A DNA stretch of 64,000 nt. Source: Myxococcales bacterium (GTDB lineage: Bacteria > Myxococcota_A > Polyangia > Haliangiales > Haliangiaceae). Below the pieces are notes generated by a model. It was not told the origin of the DNA. It ran no database searches and saw only the letters and a program-made list of their open reading frames with translations. Position 1 is the first letter of the stretch; the number at the start of each line of letters is the position of its first letter. The translations under genes were made by a program, and so were the position numbers. Below, piece after piece: positions 9,682 to 17,940 of this stretch. The stretch covers positions 263,501 through 327,500 of the forward strand of contig JADJUF010000008.1 of NCBI GenBank assembly GCA_016717005.1. Reading direction: 5' to 3'.

Positions 9682-9779
9682 GCGCGCCCGGCTCAGGCCG
9701 GCGTGACTACGATCGCCGCCAGCGCCGCGCGCGCGCCCGGCTCAGGCCGGCGTGACCACGATCGCCGCCAGCGCCGCGC
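9682..9779. repeat. 49-bp tandem duplication at thioesterase 3' end
   Basis: Two adjacent copies (junction at 9730/9731) starting gcgcgcccggctcaggccgg and differing by a single t/c. The right copy contains the last codons and stop of the minus-strand thioesterase; the left copy is a non-coding duplicate just beyond it. It fills the space between the convergent phosphatase and thioesterase genes. Confidence 0.9.
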
Positions 9780-10200
9780 GCACGCGCGCGGGGATCGCGA
9801 CCGGTCGCCGGGTCGCGCGGTCGACGAACACGTGGACGAAGTGGCCGTGGGCGACCGCGAGGTCGCGCTCGTGCGCGGCCGCGTCGTCGACGAAGATCGC
9901 GATGCCGTAGGTCACGGCGCGCTGGCCCAGGCGATCGACCCGGACCCCGGCGGTCAGCGGCGACGGGAACCCGATCGGCGCGTGGTACTGGCACGCCGAC
10001 TCGACCACCAGCCCGATGACGTCGCCGCCGTGGATGTCGAGGCCGCCGGCGTCGATCAGGTACGTGTTGGCGGCGGTGTCGAAGTAGCTGTAGTAGGTGA
10101 CGTTGTTGACGTGGCCGTAGACGTCGTTGTCCATCCACCGCGTCGTGATCGCGACGTGGTGCGGGTACGCGGCCCGGGCCGGGCGCGCCCGCGCGGTCAC
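9742..10200 (-). CDS. Acyl-CoA thioesterase, 4HBT (YbgC-like) family
   Basis: A 152-residue hot-dog-fold thioesterase. The signature WMDNDVYGHVNNVTYYSYFD near residue 20 contains the catalytic-type Asp and the GHVNN motif of the 4-hydroxybenzoyl-CoA thioesterase family. The GTG start overlaps the stop of the preceding dehydrogenase gene (GTGA), so it is the last gene of a minus-strand unit of kinase-like protein, dehydrogenase and thioesterase. It would hydrolyse an acyl-CoA; chain length or aromaticity is not readable. A more upstream start would run through the dehydrogenase gene and is rejected. Confidence 0.9.
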   Translation of the reverse strand: MTARARPARAAYPHHVAITTRWMDNDVYGHVNNVTYYSYFDTAANTYLIDAGGLDIHGGDVIGLVVESACQYHAPIGFPSPLTAGVRVDRLGQRAVTYGIAIFVDDAAAHERDLAVAHGHFVHVFVDRATRRPVAIPARVRAALAAIVVTPA

Positions 10201-11504
10201 GGCGCCCCCAGCGCGGCCGCGAACAGCTCGGTCAAGAGCGGCGCGGTCACCGCCAGCGGCGCGTTGTCGAGCAGGCGCCGCTGCGGCACGGTCGCCGCCA
10301 CCAGCGCCGGCACGTCGTCGACGCCGTACCCGACGGCGCGCAGATCCGCGGGCGCCGCGATCGCGCGCATCAGCGCGGCCACCGTCGCGGCCAGCACCGC
10401 GCCGGCGTCGGTCGGGGCCGCCCCGCCCACGTCGCCCCCGAGCAGCGCCGCCGCCTCGAGGTGGCGCGCCGGCGCGGTCGCGGCCAGCGCGGTCACGACC
10501 GCGGGCGCGTTGACCGCCACCGCGAACCCGTGCGGGATCAGCGGCGCGCCGGCCGGGTAGCCGTCGGCGACGAACCCGCGCACGCCGCCGGCGACCGCGT
10601 ACGCCATCGCGTGCGGCACGTGGACCCCGGCGTTGCCGAACGCGATGCCGGCCAGGGTCGCGGCCCACATCACCTGGGCCCGGGCCTCGGCGTCGGCGGC
10701 GTCGGTCGCGGCCCGCACGAGGTACACGCCCAGCAGGCGCAGCGCCTCGCGGCAGCCGAGGTCGCTCCACGGGTTGGCGCCCTGGCTCATCGGCCGCGCG
10801 GTCGCCGGCGCCGGCGCGGGCCGCGCGCCGTGGGGCCGCGCCGTGTACGACTCGAGCGCGTGGCACAGGACGTCGAGGCCCGAGGCCGCGACCACCGCCG
10901 CCGGCAGGGTCGCGGTCACGCGCGGATCGATCACCGCCTCGGTCGGCCGCAGCCGCGCCGACGCGACGCCGGTCTTGGCGTGGAGCGCGCGCACGTCGAA
11001 GATCGCGATGCCGGTGACCTCGCTGCCGGTGCCCGAGGTGGTCGGGCACGCCAGGTGCGGCAGGAGCGGCCGGTCGATCACCTCGCCGCGGCCGTGGGGC
11101 GCCGGCACGAACCGCAGCACGTCGGCGCCACAGACCGCGCCCAGGTTGGCCAGCTTGGCGGTGTCGATCGTCGAGCCGCCGCCCAGCGACACCAGCCCGT
11201 CGACGCCGGCCGCGCGCGCCGCCGCGACCGCGTCGGCGATCGAGCGATCGGTCGGCTCGACCGCGACCTCGTCGAAGACGACCGCGTCGACGCCGGCCGC
11301 GGCGAGCGCGGCGGCGACCTCGGCGAACCACGGCAGCGCCCGGAGGCGCGCGTCGGTGACCACGAGCGCGCGGGTCATGCCCAGGGCGCGGGCCCGGACG
11401 CCGACCTCGGCCAGCGCGCCCGGCCCGAACGTGACCCGCGACGCGTCGACGGTGAAGCACGGATCGCAGCCGGCCGCGACCGCCGCGAGGTGGCCGCACG
11501 CCAT
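10197..11504 (-). CDS. Iron-containing alcohol dehydrogenase, probable hydroxyacid-oxoacid transhydrogenase
   Basis: A 435-residue group III iron alcohol dehydrogenase. It shows the NAD-binding SLGGGSTIDTAK near residue 110, the PTTSGTGSEVT motif, and candidate metal histidines in DVLCHALESY, NAGVHVPHAMAY and IPHGFAVAVN. The block RPMSQGANPWSD and the NAGVHVPHAMAY context resemble hydroxyacid-oxoacid transhydrogenases (HOT/ADHFE1 type), which oxidise 4-hydroxybutyrate while reducing 2-oxoglutarate, rather than simple alcohol dehydrogenases. The start ATG shares one base with the stop of the kinase-like gene upstream (TGATG), and its own stop overlaps the thioesterase start. The HOT assignment is an inference from motif resemblance. 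Confidence 0.82.
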   Translation of the reverse strand: MACGHLAAVAAGCDPCFTVDASRVTFGPGALAEVGVRARALGMTRALVVTDARLRALPWFAEVAAALAAAGVDAVVFDEVAVEPTDRSIADAVAAARAAGVDGLVSLGGGSTIDTAKLANLGAVCGADVLRFVPAPHGRGEVIDRPLLPHLACPTTSGTGSEVTGIAIFDVRALHAKTGVASARLRPTEAVIDPRVTATLPAAVVAASGLDVLCHALESYTARPHGARPAPAPATARPMSQGANPWSDLGCREALRLLGVYLVRAATDAADAEARAQVMWAATLAGIAFGNAGVHVPHAMAYAVAGGVRGFVADGYPAGAPLIPHGFAVAVNAPAVVTALAATAPARHLEAAALLGGDVGGAAPTDAGAVLAATVAALMRAIAAPADLRAVGYGVDDVPALVAATVPQRRLLDNAPLAVTAPLLTELFAAALGAP

Positions 11505-12973
11505 CAGGGCTTCTTGCCGCGCCGCTGCTGGAACGAGTACGGCCGGTGGACCGGCCCCTTCTTGTCGCCGTCGCCGTCCTCGTCGAGCGGCGCGCCCATC
11601 GGCTCCTCGGAGCCCTCGCGGAAGCGGATCGACGTCAGCGGGTTCTCGCCCACGAGCACCTGGGTCTGCTTGTCGAGCAGGTCGCCGAGGCCCTCGAGCC
11701 GGTCGATGTCCTCGAGGATGTCGTCGACCGTGGTGTAGCGCTCGGTGCGCGAGTCCCGGGTCATCTTGTCGAAGATGTCGTCGATGCCGGTCGGCAGCGC
11801 GGCGTTGATCGTCGACGGCATCGGCGAGCGCCGGCCCGGCAGCTTCCGGGTCAGGAGCTCGTAGAAGATGATCCCGAGCGCGTAGATGTCGGTCTGGGCG
11901 CCGGCGCCCATCGGGTCGGCGTACAGCTCCGGCGCCATGTACGCGACGTTGCCCATGCCGACGTAGACCTGGCGGATCACCGCGTGGTCGCGCTCGACCA
12001 CGCGCGAGAAGCCGAAGTCGGCGACCTTGACGTTGCCGTAGCCGTCGATCAGCAGCTGCTCGGGCTTGAGGCCGCGGTGGTAGACCCGCTGGGCGTGGGC
12101 GGCCCGCAGCGCGTGCAGCGTCTGGAGCAGGTACTTGAAGACCAGATCGACCGGGATGTCCTCGGCGTCGTTGATCAGCCGGCGGGCCGAGCCGTTGGGC
12201 GCCAGCTCGGTGACGACGTAGGGGAACTCGCGCTCGAGGTTGACGTCGTGGATCGGCAGGATGTTGGGGTGGGCCAAGGTCGCCGACGCGCGGACGACGT
12301 CGCTGAACCGCCGCACGATCTCGTAGCGCTGGTCCTCGCTGAAGAACCCGAACAGATCGCGCACCTCCTTGAGCGCGACCTCGCGGTTGAGCGCGACCTG
12401 ACGGGCCCGGTAGACCGTGCCGATGCCGCCCGAGCCGAGCGACGCCAGCTTCTCGTAGCGCGCGTCCTCGGCGCCGACGCCGGCGATCTCGCCGCCGACC
12501 GCGATCGACGGGCGCCCGCCCGACGACATCATCTTGCCGGCCAGCGCGTCCTTGCGCGGCGCCGCCATGGCGCCCGAGGCGCCGCCCTGGGCCGACGACA
12601 CCACGCCGGAGTTCGTCGTCATGCCGGGCGCGTTGGGCCCCAGCAGGCCGGCCTGGGTCCGGGTCTGGCGCAGCTTCTTGAAGTGCGCGACCGCGCGCTC
12701 GGTGAAGTCGGTGAGGTTGCCGCCGTTGACGACGTCCTCGCCCTCGGGCGTGACCTCGAGCGAGTCGCCGTTGCGATCCTGGCGCAGGTACCCCGACTTC
12801 TCGAGGAAGCTGACGTACTCCCCGAACGGGATCGAGACCGCGCCCTCGCACACCCGGCGGATGTCGTCGAAGCGGTTCTGTCGCCCGTACCTTGCCTCGG
12901 CCATCACGTTGGCGAGGATGAAGCGAGCTTCCTCGCACAGGACTTCTTTGGTGACCTTGCCGCGGCCTTCCAT
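11504..12973 (-). CDS. Protein kinase-like protein with altered catalytic loop (probable pseudokinase)
   Basis: A 489-residue cytosolic protein: an N-terminal helical region (1-100) that may be a winged-helix-like module, a Gly/Ala-rich linker, then a Hanks-type kinase domain from about residue 170. The glycine loop LGSGGIGTVY and the lysine in VALKEV (near 196) are intact, as is DFGFSR near 318. However, the catalytic loop reads YHRGLKPEQLL: the catalytic Asp is Gly and the metal-binding Asn is Gln. The codons are unambiguous (ggc, cag). It therefore probably binds nucleotide without phosphorylating efficiently and may act as a scaffold or sensor. There is no transmembrane segment. It leads the operon with the dehydrogenase and thioesterase. 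Confidence 0.88.
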   Translation of the reverse strand: MEGRGKVTKEVLCEEARFILANVMAEARYGRQNRFDDIRRVCEGAVSIPFGEYVSFLEKSGYLRQDRNGDSLEVTPEGEDVVNGGNLTDFTERAVAHFKKLRQTRTQAGLLGPNAPGMTTNSGVVSSAQGGASGAMAAPRKDALAGKMMSSGGRPSIAVGGEIAGVGAEDARYEKLASLGSGGIGTVYRARQVALNREVALKEVRDLFGFFSEDQRYEIVRRFSDVVRASATLAHPNILPIHDVNLEREFPYVVTELAPNGSARRLINDAEDIPVDLVFKYLLQTLHALRAAHAQRVYHRGLKPEQLLIDGYGNVKVADFGFSRVVERDHAVIRQVYVGMGNVAYMAPELYADPMGAGAQTDIYALGIIFYELLTRKLPGRRSPMPSTINAALPTGIDDIFDKMTRDSRTERYTTVDDILEDIDRLEGLGDLLDKQTQVLVGENPLTSIRFREGSEEPMGAPLDEDGDGDKKGPVHRPYSFQQRRGKKP

Positions 12974-13039
12974 CGTCGCGATTGTAGGCAGCCGCGCCCG
13001 ACGAGGTCAAAGGATTGGCCGGGACAACGCCCGCCCCGG

Positions 13040-13456
13040 TCAAACAGCGGGGGCGCCCTCGGCCAGCAACCGCGCCACCAGGGGCGCGTCGGCGGGCAGG
13101 ATCGTGTACGCGCCGAGCTGGTCCGGGCGGCACCAGGCCAGGTCGGCGACCTCGACCGCGCGGGCGTGCGCGCCGGGCGCGAGCCGGCACGCGTAGACGA
13201 TCATCAGCAGGTCGAACTCGGGGTACGGGTGGTGCAACACCTCCCACACCCGCCGGACCTCGACCGCGGCGCCCAGCTCCTCGTCGAGCTCGCGCACGAG
13301 GCCGGCGATCGGGGCCTCGCCGCGCTCGAGCTTGCCGCCCGGAAACTCCCAGAACCCGCCCAGCGGTTGATCGTCGCGTCGGCGCGTGATGAGCACGCGC
13401 CCGTCGCCATCGACCAGCACCCCAGCGACGACAAGCTTGCGCGTCCGCACCGTCAT
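13040..13456 (-). CDS. MutT-like Nudix hydrolase
   Basis: A 138-residue Nudix protein of the MutT/NudG type, which cleaves oxidised or non-canonical dNTPs. The Nudix box runs GGKLERGEAPIAGLVRELDE followed by ELG near residues 36-58, with QPLGGFWEFPGGK just before it, the classical MutT context. The frame continues upstream over the divergent DUF507 gene, so the ATG at MTVRTRKLVVAGV is chosen. A 15-bp palindrome touches the start codon and could regulate it. It is divergent from the DUF507 gene with a 69-bp shared promoter region. Confidence 0.88.
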   Translation of the reverse strand: MTVRTRKLVVAGVLVDGDGRVLITRRRDDQPLGGFWEFPGGKLERGEAPIAGLVRELDEELGAAVEVRRVWEVLHHPYPEFDLLMIVYACRLAPGAHARAVEVADLAWCRPDQLGAYTILPADAPLVARLLAEGAPAV

Positions 13457-13469
13457 TCTCGACGAGAAT
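13455..13469. promoter_or_regulatory. Palindrome attctcgacgagaat (operator candidate)
   Basis: A perfect 7-bp inverted repeat with a single central base in the divergent intergenic region, overlapping two bases of the mutT-like start codon. Its position and symmetry fit a dimeric repressor site, but the cognate regulator is not identified and the site occurs only once by eye. Confidence 0.4.
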
Positions 13470-13525
13470 AGGGCCGGTGGCGTCCTTGCGAAAGTCGATA
13501 TCGGACCGTACAGTGCGCCATCCCC

Positions 13526-14041
13526 ATGAAACTGTACGCGGGCAAAGTCGACACGATCGCGGCCGAGGTCATCAACAAGCTCACCGGCGACGGTGACCTC
13601 GAGGTGTCCGACCCGCACGAGGCCCAGCTCGACGTGGCCTCGGTGCTCAAGGAGTACCTGCGTGTCGACCGCGAGCTGACCGAGCGGGCCAAGGACATCC
13701 TCGAGATCCGCGGCCTGCCCCACGGCCACCTGTTCCGGACCAAGAAGCAGCTCGCCGACCAGAAGGACTTCGGCCTCGGCGAGGAGGCCCTGACCTGGAT
13801 CACGAACCAGATGGTCGAGACCTTCATGCAGTCGAAGAACGTCGACGAGGTCTACGCCGAGGACGTGACCCTGCGGAAGAAGATCAAGGAGATCGTCCGC
13901 AAGCACATGGCGGTCGAGGACGAGCTCGATCAGGAAGTCCGGAACCGGCTCAAGAACATCCAGGAGGGGTCGTCGGCGTGGGACCTCGAGTACGCGCGCG
14001 TGCTCGATCAGGTCAAGCAGAAGCACGGCCTCAAGGAGTAG
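13526..14041 (+). CDS. DUF507 family protein
   Basis: A 171-residue protein matching the DUF507 family found in myxobacteria and other deltaproteobacterial lineages, recognised from MKLYAGKVDTIAAEVI at the start and the repeated KEY, LTERAKDILE and KHMAVEDELDQEVRNRLKN elements. It is mostly helical and highly charged with no signal peptide, so a cytoplasmic protein. The two halves look like internal duplicates (each ends in a Glu/Arg-rich helix). The function of the family is unknown. It stands alone, divergent from the mutT-like gene and convergent with a lipoprotein gene. Confidence 0.9.
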   Translation: MKLYAGKVDTIAAEVINKLTGDGDLEVSDPHEAQLDVASVLKEYLRVDRELTERAKDILEIRGLPHGHLFRTKKQLADQKDFGLGEEALTWITNQMVETFMQSKNVDEVYAEDVTLRKKIKEIVRKHMAVEDELDQEVRNRLKNIQEGSSAWDLEYARVLDQVKQKHGLKE

Positions 14042-14117
14042 CGGGGCGTGCCGGGGTGGCGGCGACGGGGGTGGTGACGGCGCGGCGGTCGTCGACCATG
14101 GTGGTGACCGCGGCGGA

Positions 14118-15008
14118 TCAGCGCGGCGTCGGCGGCGCCTCGGCCGGCAGCCCGGCCTTCGACGCGTCGAGCACCAGGTAGGTCAGGTTCTGCGCGACGG
14201 TCGCCAGCCCGCTGCAGCACCCGGGCCGCCCCAGCCGCGCGGCCTCGTCCAGGTAGCCGGCGGCCACCGCGCCGCCGATGCGGACGTACTGGGGATGGCG
14301 CTCGGGGTTGGCCGCGTAGGTGGCGGTCGCGGCCGCGCACGCGACGCCGACCGCTTCGAGCTCCTCGGCGGTGGGCGCGGCGTCGGCGCCGGCGCGCTCG
14401 GCGGCCGCCGCGCCCGGAGCCAGCCGCGGCGCGATCGTGACCAGATCGTCGCATGCCGCCAGCAGCCGCCGCCACGCGGGCCCGGCCGGCGCGCCGGTCG
14501 CGGCCCGGGCCCGCAGGTCGGCGCCGGCGGCCACGAGCTGATCGAGCGCCGTCAGGAGCTCGGGCCACGCCACGAACGCGCGTTGACCGTCGAGGATCGC
14601 GCGGATCGTCGGCAGGTGCCGCGCCAGCGCGGCGCGGTAGCGCGCGGCCACGGCCGCCAGCGCGCGATCGTCGGAGGCGGCCAGCGCGGTCAGCGCGGCC
14701 TCGGCCCGCGCCATGGTCCTGGCGTCGAGCCAGATCGGCCAGCGCGCCGGCGAGCTCGCCACGCCCGGCCCGGCCGCGCGCAGGGTCGTGAGCGACAGGT
14801 CGACGGTGACCACCGCCAGCACCAGGTCGGCGTCGGCGGGGTCGGGCTCGGTCGGCGCGATCGCGGTCGATGTGTCGGCGGTCGGCGCGACCGCGGTCGA
14901 TGTGTCGGCGGTCGGCGCCAGGGACGCGGGCGCCGGCGCGCGCTGGCTCCGGGCGTCGCAGCCGACCAGGGCGACCCCGATCAGCACCTGGACCCACGGG
15001 CGCGCCAT
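14118..15008 (-). CDS. Hypothetical lipoprotein, Ala-rich helical
   Basis: A 296-residue predicted lipoprotein: short signal VLIGVALVGC with the lipobox cysteine at residue 17, then a Thr/Ala/Pro linker with two copies of APTADTSTA. The mature part is Ala-rich and helical with several Arg pairs, and the C-terminus has a CC pair (RPGCCSGL). No enzyme motif is recognised. It is convergent with the DUF507 gene and divergent from the next small membrane-protein gene (59 bp between). Likely anchored in the periplasm or outer membrane; the role is unknown. Confidence 0.75.
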   Translation of the reverse strand: MARPWVQVLIGVALVGCDARSQRAPAPASLAPTADTSTAVAPTADTSTAIAPTEPDPADADLVLAVVTVDLSLTTLRAAGPGVASSPARWPIWLDARTMARAEAALTALAASDDRALAAVAARYRAALARHLPTIRAILDGQRAFVAWPELLTALDQLVAAGADLRARAATGAPAGPAWRRLLAACDDLVTIAPRLAPGAAAAERAGADAAPTAEELEAVGVACAAATATYAANPERHPQYVRIGGAVAAGYLDEAARLGRPGCCSGLATVAQNLTYLVLDASKAGLPAEAPPTPR

Positions 15009-15067
15009 CGCGCGATCGTGCCACGATTCGAGTTGCGGTCGCGCGGCCGGCGCGCTTCGATAGCGCC

Positions 15068-15532
15068 ATGTGGTGGCACCGGCTCGACGACCCTGACGAA
15101 GGGCCCAAGCTCAAGGTCTGGCACGTCCTGTTCGTGGTCACCCCGCTGATGCTGTGGCTGGCGTGGTCGTCGTACCGGGACTTCAGCAAGCTCGAGGATC
15201 ACGGCGGCACGCTCTACGTCGGTCGCTCGACCAAGCTGCTCTACGATCTCGCCGGCAAGTGGGGGGTGATCGGGTTCCCGCTGGTGATCGCCGCGGTCTG
15301 GATCTACGGCGTGGTCGTGACCCTGCGGCTGCACCGCCGGGCCGACGAGCTGGCGGGCCTGCGCGCGCCGCCGCCGCCCCCGGCCCCACCGCCGCCCGAC
15401 CTGCCGCGCGCGGTCGCCACCGGCGTGCTGCCGACGGCGCCGCGGCTCGATCCGCTCGAGGGTCGCGCCCCAGCGCCCGCGGCGGCGTCGACCGAGCCAA
15501 GCCGCGGCGACGGCCCGCGGCTCCTGCGCTGA
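15068..15532 (+). CDS. Hypothetical two-TM membrane protein
   Basis: A 154-residue protein. After a short acidic N-terminus (MWWHRLDDPDEGPKLKVWH) it has one hydrophobic span around residues 20-37 and a second around 76-96, separated by an extracytoplasmic loop of roughly 40 residues. The C-terminal third is Pro/Ala-rich and probably disordered. The chosen ATG is the first in frame after the divergent lipoprotein gene; upstream in-frame sequence overlaps that gene antisense. No family is recognised. It is convergent with the creatininase-like gene. Confidence 0.72.
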   Translation: MWWHRLDDPDEGPKLKVWHVLFVVTPLMLWLAWSSYRDFSKLEDHGGTLYVGRSTKLLYDLAGKWGVIGFPLVIAAVWIYGVVVTLRLHRRADELAGLRAPPPPPAPPPPDLPRAVATGVLPTAPRLDPLEGRAPAPAAASTEPSRGDGPRLLR

Positions 15533-15541
15533 CCGCCTCGG

Positions 15542-16282
15542 TTATGGGGTGGACAGCTCGCCGACGATCATCTCGGCCAGCCGCTCGATCTGCTCGGCGC
15601 CCTCCGCGGCGGTGGCGGCGGCCGGGTCGCCGGCGTAGGCGTCGCGCATGCCCATCGCCACGAACGTCGTGACGCCGGCGCGCAGCTGCTCCGCCAGGCT
15701 GATCGGCACCGGGGCCAGGGTCGCGCGCGCGGCCTCGTCGACCAGCGCCGGCTCGGCCGCGAGCACGATCGAGGTCTCGTAGCGCCCGGCGTGGCAGGCC
15801 CCGCTCTTGAACTCGGCGGACAGCGTCCGGGCCCAGCGCCGGGTCAGCGGGCACGCGACCACCACCTGCGGCCGATCGATCGCGACCGCGCGGATCGCGG
15901 CGTCGTGGTCCGGCTCGAGGTGGTTGTTGACCAGCGCCACCTGGGCGAAGCCCTGGGCCACCAGCCCGTCACACACCGCGCCGACGAACGCGGTCAAGAT
16001 CGGGCCCGGCACGCTGACGGCGCCGGCGAACCCGGCCGCGCACTCGGTGACGCCGTAGGGCACGGCCGGCGCGATCACCGCCGTGGTCCCGCGCTCCGCC
16101 AGCAGGTCGACCGCGCGCGCGCACGCCGCCGTCGAGATCGCGACGTCGGTGCCCAGCCCCAGGTGCGGGCCGTGGGGCTCGGTCGAGCCGATCGGCACCA
16201 GCGCCACCACCGGCCCGGCCGCGAGCAGCGCGCCGAGCTCGACGGTGGTCAGCTGGTGCAGGTGCGCGCCGCGCGCGGTCAT
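15542..16282 (-). CDS. Creatininase family amidohydrolase
   Basis: A 246-residue creatininase-fold protein. Metal-binding motifs are visible: PIGSTEPHGPHLGLGTD near residue 31 (Glu/His/Asp ligands), NNHLEPDHD near 118 where NxHGGN-like sequence is usual, and SGACHAGRYETS near 160 with the His and Glu. The family hydrolyses small cyclic or linear amides, with members acting on creatinine, formamidopyrimidines and mycofactocin peptides. It is the last gene of a minus-strand catabolic operon and overlaps the CoA ligase stop by ATGA. In that setting it may open or deaminate a nitrogen-containing ring intermediate; this is inference. Confidence 0.88.
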   Translation of the reverse strand: MTARGAHLHQLTTVELGALLAAGPVVALVPIGSTEPHGPHLGLGTDVAISTAACARAVDLLAERGTTAVIAPAVPYGVTECAAGFAGAVSVPGPILTAFVGAVCDGLVAQGFAQVALVNNHLEPDHDAAIRAVAIDRPQVVVACPLTRRWARTLSAEFKSGACHAGRYETSIVLAAEPALVDEAARATLAPVPISLAEQLRAGVTTFVAMGMRDAYAGDPAAATAAEGAEQIERLAEMIVGELSTP

Positions 16283-17940
16283 CGGTTGACCTCGGTCGCG
16301 AGCCGGCGCTTGTCGACCTTGCCGCGATCGTTGCGCGGCAGCTCGTCGACGAAGACCACCCAGCGCGGGTACTTGTACTTCGACAGCCGCGCCTTGACGT
16401 GGTCCTGCAGCTCGGCCGCGAGCGCGTCGGCGTCGGCGGCCAGCCGGGCCCGGGCCTCGGGCCGCACGACGACCACCGCCTTGGGCTTGACCAGCCCGGC
16501 GTCGTCGGCGCCGATCACCGCGACCGCGCTCACGGCCGGGTGCGCCAGCAGGCAGTCCTCGACCTCGGTCGGGGCGACGAAGACGCCGCCGACCTTGAGC
16601 AGATCGTCGGCGCGCCCGGAGAAGTACAGGTAGCCGTCGCCGTCGATCCGGAACAGATCGCCGGTGCGGCACCAGTGGCCGTGGAAGGTCAGCCAGCTCT
16701 TGTCGCGATCCTGGAAGTAGCCCTGGGCCACGCTGTCGCCGCGCACCCACAGGACGCCGATCTCGCCGACCGGCACCTCGGCCGCGTCGGCGCCGCGCGC
16801 CTCCTCGGGCAGGATCTTGAGCTGGTAGCCGTCGACGACGCGCCCGAGCGTCCCCAGCCGCACGTCGCCGGGCCGGTTGCTGCAGTAGATGTGGAACATC
16901 TCGGCCGAGCCGATGCCGTCGTAGATCGCGCCGCCGAACCGGGCCAGGAACCGCTCGTACAGCGGCGCCGGCAGCGCCTCGCCCGCCGACAGGTGGAAGC
17001 GCACGCTGCCGAGGTCGAGCCCGGGCCGGCCGGCCGCGCGCAGCTCGTCGTCGTGATCGAGCAGCTTGCCGAGCATCGTCGGCACGTTGGTGACGATCGT
17101 CGGCCGGTAGCGCGCGATCGCCGCGGCCAGGCTCTCGGGCGTCGGGCGCTCGGCGAACAGCGCGACCGTGGCGCCGACCGCGAACGGGAACCACAGGTTG
17201 GTGCCGGTCGCGTAGCCGAAGAACAAGCGCGGCACGCTGACGGTGACGTCGTCGGCGCGGTAGCCCATCGTGCCCTTGGCGTAGACCTCGGTGTTGAACG
17301 CGAAGTCGCGGTGGCAGTGCATCGCGGCCTTGGGCCGGCCGGTCGAGCCCGACGTGAACAGCCAGATCGCCGGATCGTCGCGGTGGGTGCGCGGCAGCGG
17401 CGCGGCGTCGGCGCGCCCGGCCGCGATCGCGTCGGTGACCGCGCGCCAGGCCAGGCCGCTCGCGGCCAGCGCCGGGCCAGCGGCGCACGCGGCCTCGGGG
17501 TCGCCGTCGGTGCCGGCGTCGGGCACGAGCAGGAACCCGATGGGTGGCTGGCCCGGCGCCAGGTGCGCGACCAGCGCGTCGGCGACCGCGGGCGTCGTGA
17601 CCACCACCTGCGCGCGCACGTAGTCGATCACGCCGGCCAGATCGGCCGGCGGCACCGCCGGGTTGCCCATCGTCACGACGCCGCCCGCCGCCAGGATCGC
17701 GAAGATCGCCCACGCGAACGGCGGCAGGTCCGGCAGCACGATGTAGACCCGCTGCTCGGGCGCCAGGCCCAGCCGCACCAGCGCGCGCGCCAGGGCCGCG
17801 CTCCGATCGGCGACCTCGGCGTACGTCCAGGCCCGATCGCCGAACCGGATGGCCGGGTGGTCGCCCCGCCCTGCGCGCACCCGCGCGAACAGCCAGTAGT
17901 CGGCCAGGTTGAAGTCGTCCGGAAAGCGGACGTCGGTCAT
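16279..17940 (-). CDS. Benzoate-CoA ligase family AMP-binding enzyme
   Basis: A 553-residue adenylate-forming ligase. The N-terminal FPDDFNLADYWL is typical of the benzoate/2-aminobenzoate-CoA ligase family. The ATP loop reads LFTSGSTGRPKAAMH near residue 190; YDGIGSAEMFHIY, TGDLFRID and the C-terminal catalytic lysine in NDRGKVDKR near 545 are all present. It activates an aromatic carboxylate to its CoA thioester at the cost of ATP. It overlaps the acyl-CoA dehydrogenase stop upstream and the creatininase-like start downstream (4 bases each). The exact acid (benzoate, hydroxybenzoate, anthranilate) cannot be told; the gene set around it favours an amino-substituted or similar aromatic acid. 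Confidence 0.9.
   Translation of the reverse strand: MTDVRFPDDFNLADYWLFARVRAGRGDHPAIRFGDRAWTYAEVADRSAALARALVRLGLAPEQRVYIVLPDLPPFAWAIFAILAAGGVVTMGNPAVPPADLAGVIDYVRAQVVVTTPAVADALVAHLAPGQPPIGFLLVPDAGTDGDPEAACAAGPALAASGLAWRAVTDAIAAGRADAAPLPRTHRDDPAIWLFTSGSTGRPKAAMHCHRDFAFNTEVYAKGTMGYRADDVTVSVPRLFFGYATGTNLWFPFAVGATVALFAERPTPESLAAAIARYRPTIVTNVPTMLGKLLDHDDELRAAGRPGLDLGSVRFHLSAGEALPAPLYERFLARFGGAIYDGIGSAEMFHIYCSNRPGDVRLGTLGRVVDGYQLKILPEEARGADAAEVPVGEIGVLWVRGDSVAQGYFQDRDKSWLTFHGHWCRTGDLFRIDGDGYLYFSGRADDLLKVGGVFVAPTEVEDCLLAHPAVSAVAVIGADDAGLVKPKAVVVVRPEARARLAADADALAAELQDHVKARLSKYKYPRWVVFVDELPRNDRGKVDKRRLATEVNR

Noticed and set aside
11504..12973. Active Ser/Thr kinase
   Set aside because: Catalytic Asp and metal-binding Asn are replaced (HRGLKPEQ), so activity is not expected despite intact glycine loop and DFG.
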